DNA of 64,000 bases from Ephydatia muelleri (Eukaryota > Porifera > Demospongiae > Spongillida > Spongillidae), in NCBI GenBank assembly GCA_013339895.1, contig JABACO010000001.1:7908982-7972981 (forward strand), read 5' to 3'. Positions 21,650-32,089 of this stretch are shown one piece after another; position 1 is the first letter of the stretch; each line of letters starts with the position of its first letter. A program made the translations under genes and the position numbers. The notes under the pieces are model-generated. The model had not been told where the DNA came from. It saw nothing but the letters and a program-made list of their open reading frames with translations, and ran no database searches.

Positions 21650-23130
21650 GTTGAATCTCAAAGTATTTATTTGCCAATGCAATCACCGTTACATGTACCT
21701 ATGCTGCATGCAACAGCATTAACTGTGGTTGTATTGGTTAAATGAAACCGTTACTCATGCTCCGACACGTTACAAACGTATCAACTTTTATGGCTAACAA
21801 GTGTTAAATATCAGTTGCTGAATACTTTAACGCCACGCAAGCATGTACACGCATTCTATCCCTGTTGTTTGTCTTTCGATATGGATCACACGAATTGGTC
21901 AAATAACACGACTGAAAGCACATTATAAAACAGACCATCAGGCATACAAGTTGTCTCTAGGCTGTACAAAGCAGGGTGTAACATTTTAGCACTCGAACGT
22001 TATTTTTTCGTTCGGTTAAAAGTGTTGAGGCACTTAGTCACAGGTTTAAACTAAATCATACACATGCAGTTACACACTTGCATTTATAATTTTGCTATAG
22101 CAATTGAGACTAATCGTGTCCGCCGCTCAATGAGGCGTGAGGAAAGTTCTGCCTCAGACTAGCGACGTATTTCAATTTCATCTAGTGAAGATGGAGTTCA
22201 TGAGCGTACTCAGGGATGGTCGATGAATTCAAGCGAATCTGTCTAGAAAAAAAAAAAGAGCGAGTGCAGAGCAAGTACAGCCTAATGATGGGTACAATAT
22301 ATCCATTACCTTTGCGGTTATTAGATCCCGGTCATTTATATGGGGCTTCATCACCAATCACCAGCTTGGGCAGGTTATGGGACACCTAGATGTGTAATAT
22401 ATGGAAGTGTGGCCACAAATGTAACTCATTGTACCCCCCACTGGTCATGAAGCCATTGCATTGATAGCAGACACCTGATATTAACAATCACATATGACCA
22501 ACTACTTCTGACCTCCAAGGTTACCTTACTCTCCAAAGTGGAACCTTATATGAGACCTAAATATATATGTAGGCTACATACTCAGGGTACATTTATTACA
22601 AGCACAGAGAATACATGCATGTTACAGTCTGAATTTGAAGCTATATGGAAAGACTGTCTTGAGGAGATAGGACAAGCATGCAAACGAGCTCTTGATAAAA
22701 GCAAAAGGAGCTTTTAGTGATCGAATTCCTGAGTAATGTCATAAGCTGTGTAGGTAATAATTCCTTTGGTATGTCTGGTATATATCCCAGTGTAACTATG
22801 TGGTAATGTCCTCCTGAGGGGGGTGGAGCGTGTATCATGAGTCATCATGTTAGTCCGCCAAAGCTCTATTGCCACCACAGACATTTGTATGGTGTAGTGA
22901 GTTACTGTAGTGAGGTTCTGGCTGATTGGCTTGCTTAGTGACTCTCAAAGGCAAATTTCGCAGTGACACACATCATTGAATATTTTTGAGACTAGGGATG
23001 CACAGGTCAAGTACAATTCAGCTGATGGATACCTATCAGGTGAATTGGAGCGTGCTCCTATTTATGTCATTGCTTCCAATTATGATAGAATTCTGGTGAC
23101 AATTTTGATCAAATGAGGACCATGCTTATG
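21650..23130. other. No gene seen
   Basis: About 1.5 kb of A/T-rich sequence with no coding signal I can support on either strand. Confidence 0.5.
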
Positions 23131-23419
23131 TCCACACCCAATATTAATGTCCCAAATCAGGGTACCATACATGTATATGTCTATTCTGTGACCCACCACT
23201 AACGTAGGATGTTTAGTTTGGAGGCATGGTCATGAGTAGATGCAAGCATGTTGTGTTACTGAAATGGGAGGAGGTGTATTGGTGTTCAAAGTGGTGATCT
23301 CATATTTACAGTTCTTTTTTCTTGGGACTATGCTGGTCATTTTTCAGACTTCTTATGCATTGATCAAATTAGACAATATGCATACAGAAAATAAAAGAGC
23401 ACATTCAATAACCTGTTGC

Positions 23420-23890
23420 ATCACCCTCAAGTTCTATGACTTTAGGCATAACTTTTCGCAGGCGTCTGATGCATTTCATGCACCTTTCTGCATCACCAAC
23501 AGTTTCCCAGAATATCCGTATACACCAGCTCCTGCTTTACGGTTGGCTTGACTACTTACTAGATGTATCCCTTCAGTTCGTGCCCTAAATTTTCTATGGG
23601 GTTCAGGTCAGGTGTCTCTGGTGGTTTTTTTCACTAGTTGATATGGTTCTCCTTCATCCAATTGGCAACATATTTTGATGAATGCTTAGGGTCATTATCC
23701 ATCATGAGGCAATGGCCTCCAACAGGATAAAGTCTCTGTATTGACGGGAGCAGCCCTGGCCCTGATTGTATAATATTACCAAATAATTCCTGCCTCATGA
23801 TGCTACAAATATAGGTTTTCCCTTTTAGGCTAATGCCAGCCCACTAATGGACCTTTGTACGATGCTGTGGTCTATAATGGAATGGAAAAA
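23420..23890 (-). pseudogene. Tc1/mariner transposase remnant, left arm
   Basis: On the minus strand the translation gives a GKTYICSIMRQELFGNI-type segment, MMDNDPKHSSKYVANW and PPETPDLNPIENL, the DDE/D catalytic core of Tc1-like transposases (second D in DNDPKH, third acid in LNPIE). Stops within the domain show it is dead. Confidence 0.65.
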
Positions 23891-24429
23891 AAATTAGAGT
23901 GAGTACAACTATGTCATTCAACTGAAGCCACACCCCAGATCCCATAAAATTAATGCACGTAACAAAAATATTTCATTATTTTACTTGAAATCGTAATACC
24001 AACTTTACCCTTGGCTTGAGTCTACTGTAGGCGCTTCTACAACCGCGCGGTTGAGCGAAACTTCAGACAAGGCAGCTGGTAACTTTGTCATTCTTCAGTT
24101 TTGGGTGGCTTGTCCAGGCAGAACAGAATAGATTTATTCACCACTTAAGAGAAGTGGATGGAAGTGGATATGCAAATACATTAAATCAAGTTTAGTACCT
24201 CAATAGGCTGTAGGTGATCTTTGCATGAGCAGTCCATTTGTGCAGCAAGGAGAACCTGTGGGCCCTCTGATTCTGACCCTTGTTCTTCCTGCAACACTCC
24301 TAGCTAATGTTTATTGTTGTTCCCCAGTGTACTGATCTGACCAGTAATTGATGATACCGGATGATGGCACCCTGGCTGGTACCAGAGCGTCACTAATTAG
24401 CGCTTAGGAACACGTGAATTATTTTAAGT

Positions 24430-25655
24430 GTGAACTGTATATTTTTCAAAGCCTCGACATGTTCCATCATACTATTTCACAGTTCACAATACCCTACTTT
24501 GAGATTGCTGGGGCCCCAATTGGAACCTGATGCAGAGTTCTGTGTAAATTTCATCCAGAAAATGATAGAAGCGGCACATGAACTTTTGCTTCTTCTGCCA
24601 CATTTATGTGAAACAATATCTCTCCTACAATGTGTGGAGCATTCTGATAAATGGCCCATCTTGCTTGTACAACTCATCCTCCACAGATATTCTTGACAGA
24701 GACCTCGAAATGTCTGCATACACTTCGTGCTGCCAAGCAACCCCAACTAAACATGAGTTTGGGTGGCCTAGGCTCCTGCAGCATATATAGCTTCAGTGTC
24801 TCATGCCAATAATCTGCAGCCCACCCTAATGATTCTTCTCGGGGGCACTTGGACATTGCAGTTTGTCAATTCAATGACTTGGTACTCGGTACTGCCCTCT
24901 GAATCAATCAAAATGGTTGACATACAACGGTTGTTGTCTCAGAAGATTGAGGATTGACTAAATCCATCCACTTCTAAAGAACATCCAAATAATCACTAAA
25001 TCCATCCACTCTGAAGACCTCCACATAATCACTAAATCCATCCACTTCTGAAGAACCTCCACATAATTACTAAATCCATCCACCTCACTGAAGAACCTCC
25101 ACATCTGGTAAACATCATCAACTCCACACATCTATAGTGCACATCCATCACCAAGCCTGATCTCTGATAAGTACCATACATCACTGAACAACCTACATGC
25201 CTCATTAACTATTGCATTGCCAACCTAACCCTAAATTTCAGGACTAGTAACATACACCCACACTTTTGTAGCCAACAATATTGTCATCCATCTACACCAA
25301 CTCCACCTCTCAAGATGTACAAAATTGCAACACGTACATAGATGAAGTGTATGCAGACGTTTTGAGGTATCTGTCAAGAATATCTGTGTAGGATGAGTTG
25401 TACAAGCAAGATGGGCCATTTATCAGAATGCTCCACACATTGTTGGAGAGATATTGTTTCACATAAATGTGGAAGAAGAAGCAAAAGTTCACGTGCCTCT
25501 TTTATCATTTTCTGGATGAAATTTACACAGAACTCTGCATGAGGTTCCAATTGGGACCCCAACAATCCCAAAGAAGGGTGTTGTGGATCATGAAATAGTA
25601 TGATGGAACATGTCAAGGTTTTGAAAATATACAGTTCATACATAAAGCAATTCAT
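24430..25655. pseudogene. Matching arm segments of unknown coding origin
   Basis: Plus-strand 24430-24696 and minus-strand 25655-25374 translate to near-identical 88-93-residue peptides (both with AEFCVNFIQKMI, LLLLLPHLCETIS, CVEHSDKWPILLVQL). The opposite strand would be the transposase N-terminal side. Agreement in this frame may simply reflect the inverted repeat. Confidence 0.35.
24955..25110 (+). repeat. Tandem repeat in palindrome spacer
   Basis: Three to four units of about 42 bp containing CTAAATCCATCCACTTCTG and AAGAACCTCCACATAAT. Confidence 0.85.
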
Positions 25656-26159
25656 GTGTTCCTAAGTGCTAATTAGTGAAGCTCTGGTACCAGCCAGGGC
25701 ACCATCATCCGGTATCAACAATTACTGGTCAGATCAGTACACTGGGGAGCAGCAACATTAGTTAGGAGTGTTGCAGGAAGAACAAGGGAGAGAATCAGAG
25801 GGCCCAAAGGGTCTCCTTGCTGCACACATGGACTGCTCATGCAAAGATCACCTACAGTCTATCGAGATACTAAACTCGATTTAATGTATTTGCATATCCA
25901 CTTCCATCAACTTCTCTTAAGTGGTGAATAATCTATTCCGTGCCACCTGGACAAGCCACCCCAAACTGGAGAGTGGCAAAGTTACCAGCTGCCTTGTCTG
26001 AAGTTTCGCTCAACAGCGCAGTTGTAGAAGTGCCTACAGTAGACTCAAGCCAAGAGTAAAGTTGGTATTACGATTTCAAGTAATAAATGAGAGATTTTCG
26101 TTACATGCATTAATTTCATGGGACCTGGGGCGTGGTTTCAGTTGAATGAAATGGTTGTA

Positions 26160-26645
26160 CTCACTCTAATTATTTTCCATTCCATTTCAGACCACAGCAT
26201 CCTACAAAGGTCCATGTGTGGGCTGGCATTAGCCTAAAAGGGAAGACCTATATTTGCAGGAATTATTTGGTAATATTCTAAAATCAGGGCCAGGGCTGCT
26301 CCCGTCAATACAGAGACTTCATCCTGTTGGAGGCCATCGCCTCATGATGGATAATGACTCTAAGCATTCATCAAAATATGCTGCCAATTGGATGAAGGAG
26401 AACCATGTCAAAAAAAACCCACCAGAGACACTTGTCCTGAACCCATAGAAAATTTAGGGCACAAACTGAAGGAATACATCAGGTGAGTAGTCAAGCCTAC
26501 TGTAAAGCAGGAGCTGGTGTATACGGGCATTCTGCGAAACTGTTGGTGATGCAGAAAGGTGCATGAAATGCATCGGACACCTGTGAAAGGTTATACCTAA
26601 AGTCATAAAACTTCAGGGTGATGCAACAGGTTATTGAATGTGCTG
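26160..26645 (+). pseudogene. Tc1/mariner transposase remnant, right arm
   Basis: Plus-strand reading frames give HPTKVHVWAGISLKGKTYIC, then MMDNDSKHSSKYAANWMKEN, PPETLVLNPIENLGHKLKEY and GDATGY. These are the catalytic core and C-terminus of a Tc1-family transposase. The longest intact piece is 26254-26448. Frameshifts and stops (for example after VLNP) make it a pseudogene. Confidence 0.7.
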
Positions 26646-26892
26646 TTTTTTTTTATCTGTATGTATGTTTTCTAATTTGATCAATGCATAAGAAGTCTGA
26701 AAAATGACCAGCATAGTCGCAAGAAAAAAGAACTGTAAATATGAGATCACCATTGTGAACACCAATACACTTCCTCCCATTTCATTAACACAACATGCTT
26801 GCATCTACTCATGACCACGCCTCCAAACTCATCCTACGTTAGTGGTGGGGTCACAGATTAGACATATATGGTACCCTGATTTTGGACATTAA

Positions 26893-27079
26893 CTCTTTCA
26901 CGGGCAACAGAGCAATATTGCGCCGCATGCAGGTACTATACTAAAGCCACTCACATATTGATCAGTTGTTTCTGGTCATAGAGTGCAAGTTGTTTGCTAA
27001 CTATGTTTTCCTGCATCACGCAACACTTTTATTTTGCACAACATGTTTACCGTAATAATCGGCTTTGCCCGCGAAGGAG
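26893..27079. mobile_element. 187-bp TTAA MITE (piggyBac-like)
   Basis: TTAA at 26889-26892 and 27080-27083 flanks an insert with ends CTCTTTCACGGGCAA and TTGCCCGCGAAGGAG (complement CTCCTTCGCGGGCAA). The left palindrome arm has the empty site (ACATTAATATTGGGTG in that orientation), so the insertion is directly visible. TTAA duplication is the piggyBac signature. Related pieces occur at 29021-29280, 60984-61281 and 62194 onward. Confidence 0.85.
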
Positions 27080-27103
27080 TTAATATTGGGTGTGGACATG
27101 TGG

Positions 27104-27376
27104 TGGGTTGTAATAGCTCATCCCAACCATCTCCGGGACTGTTTCACAGACTTCTGCCAGAAGGTAGGTCTTGCTCCTGGGTGCTCCTGAACTTGAGAAG
27201 GGATGCAACTTTGGATGTAAGGACCACAATGTCCTGCTGATGTTTTTTTGCCAAACTGGTCCTAATCTCACCCGGCCTAAGATAATTTGTGATCTTTATT
27301 TCAAACAAACGGGTTGCTTTGCAACTTTTTTGTGATCATAGAATCATGCAAAATGGTGTGAAGCAAATAAACAAAT
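27104..27376. other. No gene seen
   Basis: Unique sequence between the Tc1 palindrome and repeat unit copy 4. Confidence 0.5.
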
Positions 27377-28704
27377 TAATATGGTTGCGACTTGCGAGCA
27401 GCAAATATTGGTAATTTCATTCACCACACTGTATGATACGTCCAGTATATTTAAAAAGCATCGATTTGCTGCTGTCAAGTGGCTCAGAATCCATACAAGA
27501 CAGTGCTAAACCATTGGAATTCTTTCTGCTGACTTTGAGCCTCAGGGAGTAGCCAAAACGTAGATTTGCCAAATCAATCGGATTCAGTTTGAATATGTAA
27601 AGTAGACTGTGTATTCACTGTATGCCCAATGATCAGTGATACATAATTTTTAACCATGCACTTATGTACAAAATGCCACACAGCAATAAAAAATCTTCTA
27701 ATAGAACGTGCGGCTTACTAATATAGTGTTAACTGGTAAAGATGAGCATGATGGAAGATGAAGTTCTGGCAATGTCAACAGCTTTGCCATCAACAGCAGA
27801 TTGTACACGATGGTGCTTAACTGCCAAGGTCTCAAACCTACATACAAATAATGCACCCTATTATGAAATTTGGTTCAAAAATAATCAGACACAGCAGGCA
27901 CTCTGTGGTCTATGAAGTCATTCTAATAAAAGAAGTGCATATACTTGCTAAGCAACAATTTATTAAAAACAATGGACACACAAAACTGTATGTACCTGTA
28001 CAACAAAATACTTTGTTCCACACTTGGTACAATAACAATCTGTATTGAATTTACTACGTATACAATTCCAAGAAATTCGACTCACTGTATACATGTACAT
28101 AAGGTTCAGTCGAATTGCCTTATCTGACACACTGTAAATGGTGTATGGTGTATGCAGCGGTATTTACATCTTTACACCGTTGGGGTACTGTGTAAGGAAG
28201 TAATGAGCTAAAGTGCTAAACTGAATAATAACAGTTCAAAACCCCGCGTGAATGATATTCGTGACGGGGTCAACATCAGTCGCACGTGCCTACATTATTA
28301 CCTTATAGAATGAGCTTGTTATTGAGTGACGCACTGAGTGTCATCCTGCTAATATCGACTCGATTGAAGTTCAAAATCCCGTGAATGGTTTTCGTGACAG
28401 GGTGAACATCTGCTCATATTATAAAATGAGCGCATTCATTCACACGCACAGAAAACGTCGAATTTACCTTCGCGAAGATGCAGGTCTCGTCAATGTTCTT
28501 GTTGGTTCTAGTACTGGTAGCGACGTCTGTATACGCGGCGCCGGATGAAGACGCTCAACCACAAAAGCGAGCTGTACATTCACTGTACTACATGTATAGG
28601 GTCAAGTTTAAGGGCTGGGGATGATTCAGGCCAATACTGATAATGACAATTATGACTTCATCTTTTCGATGTGTGTGCGAGTCTCTGGCATTGTTTTATT
28701 GCAG
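27377..28704 (+). repeat. Peptide-gene repeat unit, copy 4 (diverged)
   Basis: Direct copy starting at the segment matching the complement of 13979-14025 (TATGGTTGCGACTTGCGAGC). It has more indels than copies 1-3, lacks about 600 bp of the flank, and loses similarity inside the peptide-gene intron near 28720. Confidence 0.8.
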
Positions 28705-28920
28705 TTGAAGATAAAAACTGTGATTATGTGGAAGTTATTTGGTAACTCCTGTGGTGTTAGTGATGATGGTTGTCAGCTGTGGAGATTCACTGACTTTGTG
28801 ATACGGGTGGAGTTGGGGATAGGTGTTGTGTGTGGTGTTCAACGTTGTGCTGGGTGGTGCATTCTAAGTCACTTTTGGAGTTGTGAATGTATGTGTTGCA
28901 CTTCATTGAAGTTGAGGTAA
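28478..28920 (+). CDS. Peptide-gene copy 4: conserved signal exon, different exon 2
   Basis: Exon 1 (28478-28573) is intact: the same signal peptide and QPQKR site, one synonymous change (CTG/TTG), donor weakened to GTACAT. TATA box at 28420-28426. The ancestral exon 2 is absent. Instead a new acceptor GTTTTATTGCAG ends at 28704, in the same phase 0, and an open frame runs 28705-28920 (71 residues, nine cysteines). The new part is G/T-rich, so many TGT/TGC codons may be chance. Either a chimeric new peptide gene or a pseudogene with a coincidentally open tail. Confidence 0.4.
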
Positions 28921-29020
28921 TATCTGAGGGTGACTGAGTGGATGTGATTGGCATGGTTACTACCCACTGTGATGGAACAAGCTAATGGACTATGTTGCTT
29001 TGAAGATCAGCTACTTAGGA

Positions 29021-29290
29021 TTAACGCTTTCAAGGGCAAGGGAGCAATATTGCTCCACAGCACAGGTGCTATACTAAAACCACTCTGTTTATCTAAACCG
29101 TCAACACTTTTGGGGTGACAACACATGTCAAAAGTTGTTTCCTGGACATATTAGTGTAAGTTGTTTGCAAACAAGGTTTTCCTGCAACGCAGAAATGCTC
29201 ATTTCGCACTACATGTGTACAGCAATAATTTGTTTGATTCATAGATAGAAAAAAGTAGCGGTGCAAAGTAGGGAAACGATTAATGCCATT
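29021..29290 (+). mobile_element. Decayed relative of the TTAA MITE
   Basis: TTAACGCTTTCAAGGGCAA at the left, GGAGCAATATTGC inside, and a segment like AAGGTTTTCCTGCAACGCAGAAA that matches 27008-27050 and 61064-61095. The right end is not clear. Confidence 0.5.
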
Positions 29291-29466
29291 TGATGACAAC
29301 GTAAATCCTAATTATGGACATAATCTCCAGCCTCATAGCCGTGAATGATAAAGCCTAAATATGAACATCGTTTGCACGTGACCATAACAGTAGGCACACG
29401 AAAAGGATGCTATTTGTTTACATAAAAAGTATCGGTTTACATTATAAAAGCTAGCACATGTTAACA

Positions 29467-32078
29467 CACGGCTGTTTGCGGCCATACATTTTGTGGACCC
29501 GAAATATTGAAATGATTACGTAAGTGCCTTACGTAGGCCTTAGCAACGCCCATGACAACCCCAAGGTAGAACAAAAACGTGAGCCAGCACAAACAGGTTG
29601 GTTATTGTCGCCATTTGAAAACACGAAATAAAGCCAGCATCTTTGTTCTATTTATAGTCATTACCTCATGGTACAATTTCGTTGCCACGGCGCGTTATAG
29701 CTCGTGTAAGCGGGTAACTCTCGATGTACCTCTCCTGTTGGAAGCGAATTATCTATGTTCCCAACCGATAGAAAGTCGAAACCAAAGCTGAATCTTAAAG
29801 GAGTTAGAAGGTACTACCTTATAGTTGTATTTGCTAAAAGCCAACCTTTTTTTTTGCCAGTGATTTTTAATACCAAAGTTACGCGAGAATAGCGATCATG
29901 TCATTGCTTGATTCGCTTGTTAGGAGGGGGGATCGCTGCCACATTTTGTGGAGCCACGGAGAGGAGATACTCCTTTACCATTAGCACCAATTGTTGAACC
30001 TTGTCAGGTACTGAGTGGTACGTCCTTTGTAGACTGTTGAACCTTGCATGTATGGATTCAGCCCCCTGTTCTCCCAGGAGGCCAAATCCAACATGCGTTT
30101 TCCTGGCCCATAGCACTGTGTGCTCTTCAAGCATGTGCATTTTAACTGGTATGGAGGAGTCAGGGAATGAAGACCTGAAGTCCTCCATAAAGTGTGCTAT
30201 TAGAGTTTATGTGATACATTGTACATTGTACATATTACAGGCAGTATCATTTTGAATACATTTATTCACTTACCCAGCTCATTACATTGGGATTCATCAA
30301 TGTAATTTTGATCATAAATCTGGTGGCACTGCCCTAGTAGGGATAGAGATCGCCTAAACCTTGTCTGCTCCCTGGTAGCAGAGGCTACTAGGGCAGGGCA
30401 CTTTGCTTTAGCCACCTCCACCATGCAGCTGCTTAAACACTCAACGTTTGAAGGCTAATGAGAATGTAGTTGGTAAAAAAAACAACTGTATTTAATTACA
30501 ATTCAAACCTTGAGTGCCTTGTGAATGTGGTTTCCAACAAATGTGCCCCCCAAAGTATTGTTGTCTATGGACACCAAATGACTGGAGGGCATTGTCCAGA
30601 CCTTGCACAAATGGACCATCATGAGCAGCAAACTCTTTGTTTGTGACTTTGGTGGTGTTGTGCATAAATGTGAGGGGCTAATGCGGTACGTACATGTGTA
30701 TTATTTTGATGTCATGGAATTGATAATATGCTTAACTGTTCCTCCAGTGGGAATCGTAATTGACTGAGAGGGAGTGCGGGAAGCCAACCTTCTGAGCACA
30801 CGAAATGCTGTCTGCAGGTCAGCCTTCGTTGATTCACCATTGCACTGGTGTGTGCCATACTCGCAAGCCTTAATGTCCTTCCTACAGGTTTGACACTGGA
30901 GTACTATGTCCCTCAACAGTGTCTGGATCAATAGTGGTGCTGCCTTTAGCTGGGGTGCAGTTATTAGAGTGTCATGGAAGCACTTGACCCCACTACAATT
31001 GAACACTTTGAACCACTCGACCAGACAGGCAGTGCACACCAGTGCCCTAGCATGGGAGCTCCAGAGGCTGGTGTAAAATCTTCAGGCATATGGGACACTG
31101 CAGTTGCTCCAGGATTGCTGGATTGTTGGAGCTGCCCAGTAAGTGGTCATCCTGTAAGGATTCAGTGGGAGGGGCTATTGCTCGAATGCCTGCAATGATC
31201 TTCTGTGGGCTGTGTGTGGCTGGGCGACCACAAGGTGGTGATGTTTTATCCCTTAGTGGGTTAGGATGGCAGAGCTGAATGTAATTAAGAAAAAAAAAGT
31301 GAACAGGAATGTTTTAATGTGTATTTATTCACTACTATACCCCACAGTCAACTGCAGTGTGTGGCTTCCACTCAAAAGGGACTATGCTTCTGAATGGTGT
31401 GAGCTGCTGCTGATCTTGTGCTACATGTAGCAGGCATTTATTCAGCACCAGTTTGCAATGGTAGCAGAAGCAAGGAGGGTGAGTGTTAACTATGTCATTG
31501 CTGGTGTTAATAGTAAAAACAGTGTACATATCAGCTGCAAACTCTTGGCAGATGTATGAGCTCCTTGTTTTCTTTTCCCTAGCCTCCACCAAGAAGCGAC
31601 CACATACTCTGCAACGCTCCTTGACTTTCGTTATGTGTTGCTCCATCCAAAGCCACACCTATTATTCATAAAAATACTCATGTCCAATTCGGTGTTTAAA
31701 AAAAAGGTTGGCTAGTTCTGAACATCATATATATGCTCTCCCATGTGTGTTGTTGAGTGTTCTTGCTTACCGTCTTGTTCTGTCGGTTAGTTCGGTCGTA
31801 CACAAAGCTTGAAGTAGACCCGCCAAAATTACATGGGCTTAAAAACGGGCTGCGCATAACTATTAATCAAATCAAGTACAGTTGCGCGTTGATCGTTTTG
31901 TTTAATAGACTGGTAGGGTGTGTTCGGGAGCTATTTGTTTTAATGGAATTGCTTACAAAATGTGTGATATGTAGCTCGCCAAAAAATACATCTGTAATGA
32001 GGTACGAACATTACAGCTTTAGTGGCTTATACCGTATTATCTAATTATAAACCTAGTGTCCAGCCGCAAACAGCCGTG
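29467..32078. mobile_element. Chapaev-like (CMC) DNA transposon with RAG1-N-like protein
   Basis: 2,612 bp with inverted ends CACGGCTGTTTGCGG and its complement, flanked by 4-bp direct repeats AACA (29463-29466 and 32079-32082). CAC...GTG ends with a 4-bp duplication fit the Chapaev branch of the CACTA-Mirage-Chapaev group. It carries a minus-strand multi-exon gene whose N-terminus resembles that of RAG1, as described for N-RAG-TP elements. The right end stops 11 bp before the ATG of the receptor gene at 32090. Confidence 0.75.
29901..31658 (-). pseudogene. Chapaev-like transposase with RAG1-N-terminus-like zinc and RING domains
   Basis: Pieces in order on the minus strand: (a) 31658-31341, CRVCGRFLVEAREKK...TSNDIVNTHPPCFCYHCKLVL, a C-x2-C / H-x5-C-x2-C zinc module like the one before the RING of RAG1; (b) 31274-30701, a C3HC4 RING (LEQLQCPICLKIL, then CTACLVEWFK, QCQTCRKDIKACEY), in which one extra base near 31050 breaks the frame between ELPC and RALVCTAC; (c) about 30668-30505, HDGPFVQGLDNALQSFGVH then QQYFGGTFVGNHIHKALK; (d) 30188-29901, EDFRSSFPDSSIPVKMHMLE then GLLGEQGAESIHARFN and a basic tail. 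(c) and (d) are the C-terminal part of the transposase. The central catalytic region is largely missing, so this is a non-autonomous, frameshifted copy. Confidence 0.6.
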
Positions 32079-32089
32079 AACATATTAAG

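Larger units (their letters stand above)
23133..27103. mobile_element. Palindromic pair of Tc1/mariner-like elements
   Basis: Two long inverted arms, about 23133-24735 and 25337-27103, around a spacer of about 600 bp. Matching runs include ATGTCCACACCCAATATTAA at the left end and its complement at 27080-27103, the CTGCTCCCGTCAATACAGAGA region, and the CTTGTACAACTCATCC region. Each arm holds a Tc1-type transposase remnant pointing outwards. The arms differ by many substitutions and small indels, so the duplication is not recent. The right arm is interrupted by a TTAA-flanked MITE at 26893-27079. Confidence 0.75.
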
